Counted from the stretch's first letter, positions 15,942 through 24,496 are shown. The stretch is DNA of 64,000 nucleotides from Stutzerimonas kunmingensis (GCF_900114065.1 NZ_FORS01000011.1:1-64000); one strand, 5' to 3'. Notes: generated from the sequence alone by a model not told the origin. Translations and numbers: made by a program.

Positions 15942-16655
15942 TTATACCAGCGGCTGGGCGATCCTATTGATAAGTTCCGGCCCATCATTCCGCACGTTCC
16001 CGACGTCCTTACCCACCGGATGCCACTCGAATTCCTCGACGCATAAACCATGCGCCAGTGCTAGCTCCTCAGCCTTGAGCGGCAAAAGCTCCTGCTGCAT
16101 CCAGAGCGCAGCGTACTCTGGCGATAGAACCAGAGGACGCCGATCGTGAATATCGAGCATGCCGGCAGCGCTAGATGACGTAATGACAACAAAGCCGTCG
16201 CCGTCTCGGGGTTCCAGCGAGGCGCCTCGCTGAAACCGCCCGAGCGCAGCGAAAAACATCGGCTCGCCGCTACGGAGCGTGATGTAGTAGGGCTGCTTGA
16301 TCTTCGGGTTGGCCGCGTCCTTCTTCCACTCGTACCAACCATCAGCGGGCACTATTGCGCGGCCGGTTTGCCAGATATCGCGAAAGAACTTGCTAGTTGC
16401 GGCCGTTTCCACCCTGGCATTTATCGCTGGTGGTCGCTTCCCCTGTGCCCACAATGGGGCGTAACCCCACTTGACCGGCTCCATGCGCAGGCCATCATCG
16501 TCCTGGTGCAGGAGCTGAACCAGTGATTGCGGACACACGTTGTAGCGTCCGATTGGCTCAGGATTCACGCTGCCACGCAATGGCAAGGGCAGCTGCATCG
16601 CGATCTTGTCCAGGTACTCATAGGCGATTCGGTACTGAGCGAAACGTCCACACAT
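15942..16655 (-). CDS. SRAP-domain abasic-site protein (YedK/HMCES family)
   Basis: This canonical 237-aa SRAP protein starts MCGRFAQY with catalytic Cys2. PPAINARVET supplies the active-site Asn/Arg, PADGWYEWKK the glutamate and DIHDRRPLVL the histidine. It forms a thiazolidine crosslink with abasic sites in single-stranded DNA and so shields them. It is divergent from umuD with one consensus LexA box between them, so both directions are probably SOS-induced. It is distinct from the SRAP gene at 9687. Confidence 0.92.
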   Translation of the reverse strand: MCGRFAQYRIAYEYLDKIAMQLPLPLRGSVNPEPIGRYNVCPQSLVQLLHQDDDGLRMEPVKWGYAPLWAQGKRPPAINARVETAATSKFFRDIWQTGRAIVPADGWYEWKKDAANPKIKQPYYITLRSGEPMFFAALGRFQRGASLEPRDGDGFVVITSSSAAGMLDIHDRRPLVLSPEYAALWMQQELLPLKAEELALAHGLCVEEFEWHPVGKDVGNVRNDGPELINRIAQPLV

Positions 16656-16705
16656 GGGTGCCCCCGCACATCTGGTTCAATTGACCGGACTCTAGCTTCA
16701 GAATA

Positions 16706-16721
16706 CTGTATATACATACAG
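16706..16721. promoter_or_regulatory. LexA (SOS) box
   Basis: CTGTATATACATACAG fits the CTGT-N8-ACAG consensus exactly. It lies 16 bp before umuD and 50 bp before the divergent SRAP gene, so it can repress both. Confidence 0.9.
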
Positions 16722-16737
16722 TTATGAGGTCTGTGCC

Positions 16738-17169
16738 ATGCCCGTCCATATGTTGGGACCTGCTGCTCCCGCCACAATTGCACTGCCGTTTTTCAGTTTC
16801 TGCGTGCCCGCCGGATTCCCGAGCCCAGCGCAGGACCACATGGAGGGGAGCATCTCGCTCGACGAGCTGATGAACATCCGAGCTCCGCATACCTACCTGG
16901 CGCGCGCAGACGGGGAGAGCATGATCCAGGTCGGCATTTTCGACCGAGACATTCTGATCATCGACCGGGGACGGGAGGCAGAAAAAGGGGAGGTGATCAT
17001 CGCAGCGCTGAATAACGAGCCTCTGGTCAAGATTTTCGACCGAGCCGGCAGCCAGGTCATTCTGCGCTCGGCTAATCCGAAGTTCCCGCCGCGGTACCTC
17101 CTCGAAAGCGAAGAACTCTACGTATGGGGCGTGGTGTCATACAGCATCCGAATCCATGGCAAGTACTGA
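16738..17169 (+). CDS. umuD: UmuD/RulA-type self-cleaving subunit of DNA polymerase V
   Basis: This 143-aa S24 peptidase is cleaved during SOS to the active UmuD' form. The cleavage site is A25-G26 in [11 protein letters not shown], the catalytic serine S61 in [10 protein letters not shown] and the lysine K98 in EPLVKIF. The start has GAGGT eight bases upstream and follows a consensus LexA box. The 3' end overlaps umuC by 14 bp, so the two subunits are co-translated. Confidence 0.93.
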   Translation: MPVHMLGPAAPATIALPFFSFCVPAGFPSPAQDHMEGSISLDELMNIRAPHTYLARADGESMIQVGIFDRDILIIDRGREAEKGEVIIAALNNEPLVKIFDRAGSQVILRSANPKFPPRYLLESEELYVWGVVSYSIRIHGKY

Positions 17170-18436
17170 GCGGGCCATCGCCCTCATTGATTGCAACTCG
17201 TTCTACGCCAGCTGCGAGCGTGTCTTTCGACCAGACTTGCGCCGTACGCCTATCGTCGTGCTTTCGAACAATGACGGCTGCGTGATCGCGCGCTCGGCCG
17301 AGGCAAAGCAGCTCGGTATCAAAATGGGCGTGCCGTATTTTCAGATCCGGCGCGACCTGGAGCGTTGGGGCGTTGTGGTGTTTTCCAGCAATTACGCGCT
17401 GTACGGCGACATGAGCGAGCGCGTCATGACGGTCATCGAGAGCCTGGTGCCTGCGGTTGAGGTGTACTCAATCGACGAGTCGTTTGCCGACCTTACCGGT
17501 GTGCCAGACGTCGAAGTGCTCGGCAGGCGGATCCGCGCTGAGGTACTGCGCAGCACAGGTATCCCGGTCGGGGTGGGCATTGGGGGGACCAAGACGCTCG
17601 CCAAGTTGGCGAACCATTCAGCGAAGCGCTGGCAGAAGCAGACGGGTGGGGTAGTGGACCTTCTCGACCCGGTGCGGCGCGACAAGGTGCTGCGCGTGAC
17701 TGACGTCGGCGATGTATGGGGTGTCGGTCGCCGGATGACCGAGCACCTGAACAGGTTGGGCATACGTACTGCTTGGGATCTAGCTAGCGCGGATGCCTGG
17801 ACCCTGCGCAAAAAATTCAGCGTGGTCATCGAGAAAACCGCACGCGAACTGCGCGGGACGCCGTGCCTCGATCTGGAGGAGGTCGCGTCACCCAAACAGG
17901 AGATCTGCTGCTCGCGGATGTTCGGCAAGCGCCTGCGCGAGCTTGAGCCAATCAAGGACGCAGTGGCGGCATATGCCGCTCGGGCCAGCGAGAAGCTGAG
18001 GGCACAGCAGTCCATGTGCAAGCGCGTCCGAATCAGCATCCGTACCGGCATGTTTAATCCCGACGAGCCCAAGTTCGCGAAAGGCGTCGTGTGTGAGCTG
18101 CCGTATCCCACCAACGACACCCGCTACATCATCCGGGCGGCGATCGCTGGGTTGGAACACATCTATCGCGATGGCTTTTCGTTCAGCAAGGCAGAGGTCC
18201 TGCTGATGGACCTCTGCCAGCGCGGCGAGTACACCGACGATCTATTCGCCCAAACCCAGCCCGCCGCGTCGGAGCGCGTTATGGGCGTGCTCGATGCAAT
18301 CAACGCCAAGTGGGGCCGCAATACCCTCCGGCCCGGCCGCGTAACCACCGCGCCGGACTGGGGCATGCGACGGGAGATGATGAGCCAAAGTTTCACGACC
18401 AGGCTGGATCAGTTGTGGGTGGTGCGGTGCAACTAG
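17156..18436 (+). CDS. umuC: UmuC/RulB-type Y-family DNA polymerase
   Basis: This 426-aa catalytic subunit of translesion DNA polymerase V has the Y-family motifs in order: [14 protein letters not shown] with the first metal-binding aspartate, [24 protein letters not shown] with the Asp-Glu pair, and [17 protein letters not shown]. Its length is full. Such operons give UV tolerance and mutagenesis and frequently ride on Pseudomonas plasmids and islands. It is transcribed with umuD from the LexA-controlled promoter. Confidence 0.95.
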   Translation: MASTERAIALIDCNSFYASCERVFRPDLRRTPIVVLSNNDGCVIARSAEAKQLGIKMGVPYFQIRRDLERWGVVVFSSNYALYGDMSERVMTVIESLVPAVEVYSIDESFADLTGVPDVEVLGRRIRAEVLRSTGIPVGVGIGGTKTLAKLANHSAKRWQKQTGGVVDLLDPVRRDKVLRVTDVGDVWGVGRRMTEHLNRLGIRTAWDLASADAWTLRKKFSVVIEKTARELRGTPCLDLEEVASPKQEICCSRMFGKRLRELEPIKDAVAAYAARASEKLRAQQSMCKRVRISIRTGMFNPDEPKFAKGVVCELPYPTNDTRYIIRAAIAGLEHIYRDGFSFSKAEVLLMDLCQRGEYTDDLFAQTQPAASERVMGVLDAINAKWGRNTLRPGRVTTAPDWGMRREMMSQSFTTRLDQLWVVRCN

Positions 18437-18515
18437 GCGAGTGCATGCGAGGACCGATGAATTCCAGGTACTGGTTGTAGTGCGATCGCTTGCATCCGTT
18501 GACCGCTGAAAGCGT

Positions 18516-18542
18516 AAAGAAAAAGCCAGGCAGTGCCTGGCT
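18516..18542 (-). terminator. Rho-independent terminator of the MvaT-like gene
   Basis: AGCCAGGC (18524-18531) and GCCTGGCT (18535-18542) form a perfect 8-bp stem. On the minus strand it is followed by GGCTTTTTCTTT, a good U-tract. It also lies just past the convergent umuC, where the U-tract is weaker. Confidence 0.8.
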
Positions 18543-18561
18543 CTTGTGTTGGTCGGATAGC

Positions 18562-18927
18562 TTACTGAAGCCAACCCTCTACCTTTTCGGCGCCGTGCTT
18601 TTCTTTCCAAGCTTTCAAAATCTTATGATTGCCACCCTTCGTCTCTACCACCTCTCCAGTTTCTGGGTTTTTGTAAACCTTAACTTGGCGCTGCCGACGA
18701 GGCGCTTGAGACGTCGGGGTGGCGCTGATGCTGGTGCGGCTGGGCTGCGGATCCAATATTGAAATAATTTCGCGCAGGCCTACGTCATATTGCCCCATCA
18801 AATTGCGGAGTTTTTCCTCGAACTCGATTTCGCGCTTGAGTTTGTCGTCATTCTTAAGAGCATCAAGCTGCTTGAGCTGGGCTGCGAGCTGGGCTTCTAG
18901 AGCTTTGAATTCGGCGAGTTTGGACAT
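18562..18927 (-). CDS. MvaT/MvaU-family H-NS-like xenogeneic silencer, island paralogue
   Basis: This 121-aa nucleoid-associated protein has an N-terminal coiled-coil oligomerisation region (KLKREIEFEEKLRNLMGQYD), a Ser/Thr/Pro linker and a C-terminal DNA-binding domain (VKVYKNPETGEVVETKGGNH, then WKEKHGAEKVEGWLQ) that is very MvaT-like. MvaT proteins bind AT-rich DNA and silence acquired genes. A copy carried on the island may silence island genes or interact with the host MvaT. It has AAGG before its ATG and its own terminator. Confidence 0.9.
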   Translation of the reverse strand: MSKLAEFKALEAQLAAQLKQLDALKNDDKLKREIEFEEKLRNLMGQYDVGLREIISILDPQPSRTSISATPTSQAPRRQRQVKVYKNPETGEVVETKGGNHKILKAWKEKHGAEKVEGWLQ

Positions 18928-19392
18928 GGGTAACCTTCGGAGAACGAAACTGCTTTGTGTGTCTCAGTCTACCGCTTGGGCACGGAGGGAGAAAACTAAG
19001 GACCGACCGATTTCGTGAGTAATTCAGTCATCGAGAAGGCTGGTACAGGGATGGCGCTGCGGAGTGTTTGTCAGCCAGAGAGGTGCGTACTTCCTGACAT
19101 ATGAAGTGGTGGGTTAGCAAAATGGGAGGTGACCAAGCGGCGGCCGTTGCATAGAAACGTCGCGCATCCCGTAGAGGAAGCGGACGTGAGCAGGCTTCTT
19201 CTGCTTTAGCAGAGGTAGCCATGCATAGCATCGAAATTGGAGCTAGCCATTTACCTGCGGCAAATGAAGAAAGCTGCCTTTTTTGACAACAATGGCAGCC
19301 GCTTCGCGAAGGCAGTTGATCATTTTGGTCTTATTGCTCGGTCTCGCTCCACATTCGTTTCGCTTACCTGCAAACGCCCAAAATGCTCAACT

Positions 19393-19472
19393 GCCCCATA
19401 CTTGAAGGTTTCAAGTATGGGGCGCGGGGGCATACTTGAAGGAACGCTTCGCTGCTTCAAGTATGCCCCCGC
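19393..19472. repeat. Two tandem large palindromes sharing CATACTTGAA
   Basis: Palindrome 1 has arms GCCCCATACTTGAA (19393-19406) and TTCAAGTATGGGGC (19410-19423) with a 3-base loop. Palindrome 2 has arms GCGGGGGCATACTTGAAG (19424-19441) and CTTCAAGTATGCCCCCGC (19455-19472) with a 13-base loop. All arms are perfect and directly adjacent, giving four copies of CATACTTGAA in alternating orientation. There is no U-tract, so a simple terminator is unlikely. Confidence 0.85.
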
Positions 19473-19938
19473 AATTTTGTTGTCAAATCATAGCCGCCAG
19501 GCGTTGCCTGGCCGAAATGGCGATTGTGCACAGACGTGAGCTGCGCCATTCGCGGGCGCTGCCGCCCCGGCCTCAATCATAAGCCCGATCACTGCGGCAC
19601 ACTTGTCTTACGACCGCCATGTCACATGACTCGAGTGCTGCAGTCTCGCCGTGTCACTCGTAGGGCTTGCGGCAGTTAGTGAGTGTCGATGCGCCGGGTG
19701 ACCGTGCCGTGTGTCTGTCACAGTGGCGTTATGAAGCGGTGTCCGGTCTGATGCCAAAGCGCCCACGCTTCAACTGAAATTTGTGTGGCAGCAGCCGACT
19801 GTCACGGAATTCTCGTCGCAGCGGATGCAAGTTCTTCGATGGTGGACTGTGCTCAGCGATAGGGCGTGCCAACCGTCGCCGCAAGCGATGCCCGGAGTTG
19901 CGTGAAAATTCGGTTTCTTTCCTGTTGTGTTCAGAACG

Positions 19939-19968
19939 AAAAAGGCCGCAGATTGGCTGCGGCCTTTT
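19939..19968. terminator. Bidirectional Rho-independent terminator
   Basis: AAAGGCCGCAG (19941-19951) and CTGCGGCCTTT (19957-19967) form a perfect 11-bp stem with a 5-base loop, with A- and T-runs on the two sides. It lies 55 bp after the stop of the minus-strand recombinase at 20023. Confidence 0.85.
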
Positions 19969-20022
19969 ATTCATCCTGTCTCATAATCATCTCCAGGCGA
20001 TGATTGTTTTGAACGCTACGCG

Positions 20023-21282
20023 CTAGCAAGGCTTTTGCTTAGTTCTCCTTCCTCGCTTTCCGCGTCCGGCTTGGTTTGTGAGCAGCTTTTTAAAATGCTC
20101 CCAGCGGATCTGCTCGGTCTGTGCGTTGTATGTCAGTCCCCGTTCCATCTGCTCCAGTAATCTCAGACTCAGTGGCTGCTCCAGGTAATGGTCTGCTGTG
20201 ACTTCTGGTGCACCACCCTCATGGCCGAGCAGATAGGCGATCGTGGATGGAGATATGCCTGACCGTTCCAGCCGAACGGCAAACGAGCGACGGAGACTTT
20301 TAAAATTGAGCCCGCCATTAACCGCCGGCGGACAGTGCTGACCGATGTATCCTGTACCCGTGCACGGCCCGCAGAAAAACCGACTTGGGTCGCGGGAGTA
20401 TAGGTGCTTTGGATCGAAGCTCAGCTCGTTGAAAAGCAGAGCGTCATTGCCATCGGCCTGGCGCCGTTCTTCTACGAAATTTAGAAAGCCCATCTCCACT
20501 AGCTTCGAGCAGATTGGAATCTGCCGAGCCGACGGCCCCGTCTTCAACGACTTGTTGTAGCCATTATCGTTGATATCGATAAGGTCTACGCCGTGGACAT
20601 CCTGGATCACATCATGCACACGTAGCTGGCAGAGCTCGTTAAGCCGCGCGCCGGTATAGAGCCCAAGCGGGAGCAACCAAAACCGATAGGGCTTGGCGTC
20701 CTGGTTGATTTTCGGCAGGTCGCCTGCGAGATACTTTCTGTAGGGCCAGCCTGAGAACATCTGATTCAGATTGCTATCCAGAAATGGCTTGGTGATTTCG
20801 GCGTGTTTTGTATTGCAGGTCGCGACTTTGATCGCCTCGGTAATCAGCTTGCTCTCAAGTGCTTCGTCCAGCATTCGATTGAACAACTGATAGTAGGTCG
20901 TGAGGTTTGCGCCTTTGCTACCCGACGCAGCGTTCTGCTTGAGTAACGACGGTAGCTGATCCTTCAGACGCTGTACGTCGGCCCGATCAAGCTCAGCAAC
21001 TCGGCGGGTAGGATTATCTTGCGTCAGAGCGATTTTTAGTTTCTCCATCCGCGCTCGAAGCATGTGCTCGGATTTCCCTGCGTAATTGTTTTCTCGCAGA
21101 AAGCGGGACAGCGTTATGTCCATGAACTCGGTAAGCAAAGGAGAAGACTGAAAGCGGTTTATCGCATCCGTAATCGCTGAAATGTTTGCCAACGCGATTC
21201 GCAAGTGTTCTTCATGGCCGGGTTCGACGATAAGACTCAGGCCTTTGTAAAAAGGAATGGAGAGGGGGGCAGTTACATTCAT
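20023..21282 (-). CDS. Tyrosine recombinase / phage-type integrase (419 aa)
   Basis: The catalytic residues can be placed by eye: R213 (YTGARLNEL), K247 (KSLKTG), K328 in the position of the first box-II histidine and R331 (KSLRRSFAVRL), H354 (LLGHEGG) and the nucleophile Y366 (TADHYLEQ). The N-terminal part is a SAM-like core-binding region. It lies 162 bp downstream of the larger recombinase on the same strand, with a palindrome in its promoter region. Inference: a second recombinase of the island, for excision or for a different target. Confidence 0.85.
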   Translation of the reverse strand: MNVTAPLSIPFYKGLSLIVEPGHEEHLRIALANISAITDAINRFQSSPLLTEFMDITLSRFLRENNYAGKSEHMLRARMEKLKIALTQDNPTRRVAELDRADVQRLKDQLPSLLKQNAASGSKGANLTTYYQLFNRMLDEALESKLITEAIKVATCNTKHAEITKPFLDSNLNQMFSGWPYRKYLAGDLPKINQDAKPYRFWLLPLGLYTGARLNELCQLRVHDVIQDVHGVDLIDINDNGYNKSLKTGPSARQIPICSKLVEMGFLNFVEERRQADGNDALLFNELSFDPKHLYSRDPSRFFCGPCTGTGYIGQHCPPAVNGGLNFKSLRRSFAVRLERSGISPSTIAYLLGHEGGAPEVTADHYLEQPLSLRLLEQMERGLTYNAQTEQIRWEHFKKLLTNQAGRGKRGRRTKQKPC

Positions 21283-21370
21283 ATATACCTCACAGTGGGT
21301 GAGGCTTGAGATTATTACTGGATGGATAAACAGTCAAGATAATCTATTAGGATTTACCATGCGATAGTTT

Positions 21371-21391
21371 TTATTGACAACTTGTCAATAA
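21371..21391. promoter_or_regulatory. Perfect dyad in the recombinase promoter region
   Basis: TTATTGACAA (21371-21380) and TTGTCAATAA (21382-21391) form a perfect 10-bp dyad around one C, within a wider GCGAT...ATCGC frame. On the minus strand it contains TTGACA and TTGTCA, possible -35 elements for the gene starting at 21282. An operator overlapping the promoter is the simplest reading. Confidence 0.6.
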
Positions 21392-21404
21392 TCGCAAGAT
21401 GAGC

Positions 21405-21432
21405 AAAAGGTAAGAGCGAGCCCCTACCTTTT
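21405..21432 (-). terminator. Probable terminator of the larger recombinase gene
   Basis: AAAAGGTA (21405-21412) and TACCTTTT (21425-21432) pair with a 12-base loop, 13 bp after the stop at 21445. The stem is AT-rich and the T-run is inside the stem, so termination may be weak. Confidence 0.45.
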
Positions 21433-21444
21433 ATTAGCTGAATA

Positions 21445-23886
21445 TTATGCGTACGTTTTCCAGTGTCGCTTAGCAACCCGCACGCTGGGGAAGGGGGTGC
21501 CAACCGGGCGACCGACATTGAAAACGCCCTGGCGTTCTCGTAACTCTTGATAGTGCCGGTAATGGATGTGTCCCAGCCCTAGCCCGAAATCGAGCTTGTC
21601 GAGCTCGTCTTTGAGCACGTCAGACGGATAGCAGTCGCCGTACCCACCGGTGGTACTTTTATCCGAGTGGCCTACAAGCGCTTTGGCTTTCGCCAGGTCA
21701 AGGTTCTGTCTGCGAAATTGATTGATAAAGGTGTGGCGCAGACCGTGGTACGTCAGGCCGTCATCTCCCAGGCCGCAAAGCCCAAGGTAACCCCGGCTAA
21801 TCTGGCTTGAGCCGAGAAACCAACGGCTCGCAACATGCCCGGGAGAAAGGTCGCCGTATACCCGAATATTGTCGAAAAGCGGAGCCTTGCCGTCTCGCTC
21901 GACAGCTTCCAGGCGTGCTTGATGAAACTCCAGGAAGCCCGACTCGATAAGCTGCCGGTGAATCGGCACCAACCTTTCCGAATCGGACGTCTTCAGCTGT
22001 TTCGACCCGCTTCGATTGATGCTGATGAGCCAGACGCCGAGTTCTTGCCGAATGTCTTCGAGCCGTAGCTGGCACAGCTCACTTAGCCTTGCGCCTGTAA
22101 AAAGGCCAAGCAGCGGCAGCCAAAACTTGTAGTCATCCAAGCGCCAGCGCGGCGGCGTGGTCAGTGTGTAGGCCGGACCGTGAAGAAGTTTCTCGATCTG
22201 GCTTGGGCTATACGTGCGCTTCCTCGGCGCCTCGGCTCCTTTGGTGCTGAATGCCAATCCGGCCGCGATATTTTCGGTGATGTAACCCTGATCATGAGCG
22301 TAGGTGACAAGGGCCCTTGCCAGCTCAAAAAACTTTTTCGCAGTGCGAGGGTTGATTGGCTCGAACTTACCGTCGCTAATGATCTTACTTAGCGGCTGGT
22401 TACGCGTGGCACGGAGGCGATGCCGGTTCTTCGGATAGCTACGCAGATGATCGCGTAGCGTGTTGAATTCAGCGCGAGTCAGCGTCTCGACTTGCCGGTG
22501 CCCGCCAAGCAGCTCGCACAGGCCTTCCAGGCGGGCCTTTGCGGTAATGCGAGTCCGCGGGTTAGCCCAGGCGCCTTCACGAATTTGCCGTTCTTCGTAT
22601 TCCTTTACCAAAGCTGCGAGGCTCAACCCTGCGTTTGAACCACGCGCCGGCGAGACAATGCGATCGTTGACGGAGGGTTGCGTAAAGAGGGTTTCAAGCT
22701 TGGCTTTCTGCGCGTCGGGCAGAACGCTCCCGAGCGCATTCAGCAACGCGAGCGTGCCTGGATCCTGTGGCGGTGCCACAGCATCTGTCGGCGAGTTCAG
22801 CTCCGGAATCGTCTGCATAGGCTCGGCGGTTGCAGCAGAACCCAACATCCGCCGAACCAGGTCACCGATTTCCTGCATGGCTTGGGCGTAAGGATCTTGG
22901 TGATCGTCTTCCTGAAAGTAACGCAACAGCACCTTATCAACCTTCTGCAGCGTATACGTCAGCATGAGGACCGCAATGATGATGGAGCTAGTGAGCAGCT
23001 CAACCCGAAAGCTTTTCTTTTCTCTCAGATGCGCTTTCATGCACAGCGGATCGAGTTCGATAAGCATCACATAAAGCCCCGATCCCTCCTGCACCAAGAG
23101 CGCTCGATCAATGATGCGGAGCTTCAGATGCATCGCGTTGGCTTGCTGAAGATGAAAATGCAAAGCTTGCCGAGATTGCGGTAGTGCTGGGGGGATGTGC
23201 ATGAGATTCCGACCCTGGTCTGGGCGGGCATGGCACAGGTATTCATAAAGCGTCATCGCTGCAAATGCAGGAGATTCTTTCGAATAGCGCCCTGGGGAGG
23301 GTGGGACGGTCTCGAGTACATCAAGGGCGGCGTAAATGTACCGGGCAGCGTCGCTCGCCACGTTCTGGTTGTTGGTTCCGAGCGGCCAGTCAAAGCGTAC
23401 GAACCCGACCCCAAGCGCTTTTACCAGTGCGGGCGTTGGTGTCAGTGCGAAGAAAATTTCGCCCCCTGGCTCGTGGCTATAGAGCACTACACGCTCGGCA
23501 CTCTCTTTCATCATGCGAGCGTGGGCGACCGAAAGGTCTTGGTTCGCGAGCTTCATGGGCGACGGACGGACTTTCCAAACCCGGTCGGCGAATTTGAGTG
23601 CTTCCGCTACCGCTAAGTGAAACCTTTGGAGGTCAACCAGCAGGCGGTCAGAAAAGAGCTCGACATAGTGCTCGGTTGCCTTGGCAAGGAACTGCTCGAA
23701 AGAAGCATTCAGGTACTTAGCGAGATCGCGGGCCAGGGCTTCGTCGTGGCTGAGCGACCACCGGATTTGCGCAGGCAGTTTCGGGTTGGCCGCGAAATGC
23801 TTAGGGAATGTGAGGTAGTACTGGAAGCCAGTGTTGGCTTGATAGACCAGGTGGGGGACACCCGTTTTGCTTTGGCGCTTGGACAT
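21445..23886 (-). CDS. Large tyrosine recombinase, probable ssrA-specific island integrase
   Basis: From the chosen ATG (MSKRQSKTGVPH; AAAAGG upstream) this is 813 aa; a frame from 23940 has no ribosome site. The N-terminal part resembles the DUF6538 region of long integrases (VYQANTGFQYYLTFPKHFAA). The C-terminal catalytic domain has R in FTGARLSELCQL, K in KQLKTSDSERLVPI, HGLRHTF, LVGHSDKSTTGGYGD with the H and the tyrosine nucleophile. It ends the island about 100 bp from the 3' end of ssrA, the normal layout for an integrase using that gene as attachment site. Confidence 0.9.
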   Translation of the reverse strand: MSKRQSKTGVPHLVYQANTGFQYYLTFPKHFAANPKLPAQIRWSLSHDEALARDLAKYLNASFEQFLAKATEHYVELFSDRLLVDLQRFHLAVAEALKFADRVWKVRPSPMKLANQDLSVAHARMMKESAERVVLYSHEPGGEIFFALTPTPALVKALGVGFVRFDWPLGTNNQNVASDAARYIYAALDVLETVPPSPGRYSKESPAFAAMTLYEYLCHARPDQGRNLMHIPPALPQSRQALHFHLQQANAMHLKLRIIDRALLVQEGSGLYVMLIELDPLCMKAHLREKKSFRVELLTSSIIIAVLMLTYTLQKVDKVLLRYFQEDDHQDPYAQAMQEIGDLVRRMLGSAATAEPMQTIPELNSPTDAVAPPQDPGTLALLNALGSVLPDAQKAKLETLFTQPSVNDRIVSPARGSNAGLSLAALVKEYEERQIREGAWANPRTRITAKARLEGLCELLGGHRQVETLTRAEFNTLRDHLRSYPKNRHRLRATRNQPLSKIISDGKFEPINPRTAKKFFELARALVTYAHDQGYITENIAAGLAFSTKGAEAPRKRTYSPSQIEKLLHGPAYTLTTPPRWRLDDYKFWLPLLGLFTGARLSELCQLRLEDIRQELGVWLISINRSGSKQLKTSDSERLVPIHRQLIESGFLEFHQARLEAVERDGKAPLFDNIRVYGDLSPGHVASRWFLGSSQISRGYLGLCGLGDDGLTYHGLRHTFINQFRRQNLDLAKAKALVGHSDKSTTGGYGDCYPSDVLKDELDKLDFGLGLGHIHYRHYQELRERQGVFNVGRPVGTPFPSVRVAKRHWKTYA

Positions 23887-23947
23887 GATGGCATACCTTT
23901 TGGATTCACAGACGGACTGTGAGTAATCCAATGCCATCAAATCTGGG

Positions 23948-23976
23948 CTGAAACCCGCGTTCTAGACGGGTTTCAG
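23948..23976 (-). terminator. Hairpin after ssrA, probable tmRNA terminator
   Basis: CTGAAACCCG (23948-23957) and CGGGTTTCAG (23967-23976) form a perfect 10-bp stem 9 bp beyond the tmRNA 3' end. There is no clear U-tract on the minus strand, so it may serve in 3' end formation or be part of the attachment region. Confidence 0.5.
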
Positions 23977-23984
23977 TGTTGAAT

Positions 23985-24363
23985 TGGTGGAGCCGGGGGG
24001 ATTTGAACCCCCGTCCGCCAGCTCTCCGCTATCGGTTCTACATGCTTAGCCAGATCTACTGAGTTAACTCCGCGCCGCCCGATTGGCAGGGTGCTTGGAG
24101 CGAGCTGTATGAGTTTTAGCCGTTACGTCTACAGCGAACTTGGCGGCGATCCTGTTCTGTCTGACAGTCATTTCGGGTTTACAGGCATCCCCTAGTGACC
24201 GCTGGAGCCGAAGCTACCAGATGAAGGTTAGGCGGCTAGCGCGTACCCTTCGTAGTTGTCGTCGTTGGCAACTATAAGTTTGCAACAGTTTATTTACGAG
24301 TTCTGTTACCAACTCGGCATGCCCCTCAAGTTTTGTTACCGGCGTCGAATCCTAATCGGCCCC
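23985..24363 (-). ncRNA. ssrA: tmRNA (ssrA); attachment site of the island
   Basis: The RNA rescues stalled ribosomes. On the minus strand it begins GGGGCCGATTAGGATTCGAC, a classical tmRNA 5' end, and finishes with the T-loop GGGTTCAAATCC and an encoded CCA. The tag reading frame at 24228-24269 reads ANDDNYEGYALAA then TAA, three residues longer than the ANDDNYALAA tag I recall for other Pseudomonas. Its partner gene smpB lies 9.5 kb away at 33847. The 3' end is intact although the island lies beside it, because integration rebuilds the 3' end. Confidence 0.97.
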
Positions 24364-24466
24364 TGGTGACGCTTGTGGTGCTGGGCGCGAGTGTACGGCG
24401 ATCTCTCTGCGCTGTCGATCAGTTTGTAGCCATGCTGGTTACAAAATGTACAGCTCGGCTGCGGCA

Positions 24467-24484
24467 GGATCGTTCGCACGATCC
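24467..24484 (-). terminator. Small hairpin after the secreted-protein gene
   Basis: GGATCGT (24467-24473) and ACGATCC (24478-24484) pair around TCGC, 12 bp beyond the stop at 24497. A U-tract is lacking, so this is only a possible terminator. Confidence 0.4.
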
Positions 24485-24496
24485 CGCCGGCCTGGC

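Larger units (their letters stand above)
18928..20022. other. 1.1-kb non-coding region between the MvaT-like gene and the first recombinase
   Basis: No frame here has recognisable protein features; short ORFs at 19028-19231 (minus) and 19237-19539 (plus) look accidental. The region contains two consecutive large palindromes (19393-19472), an outer inverted repeat TTTGACAACAA (19282-19292) / TTGTTGTCAAA (19477-19487), and a bidirectional terminator at 19939-19968. It may be a cis-acting region of the element. Confidence 0.55.

Noticed and set aside
19237..19539. 100-aa ORF through the double palindrome
   Set aside because: It would have to translate the perfect inverted repeats; it has no family features.
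1..23984. Second copy of the tmRNA 3' end as left attachment site
   Set aside because: Reading for TGGTGGAGCC followed by a G-run gave no other copy, so the left boundary is taken to be outside.
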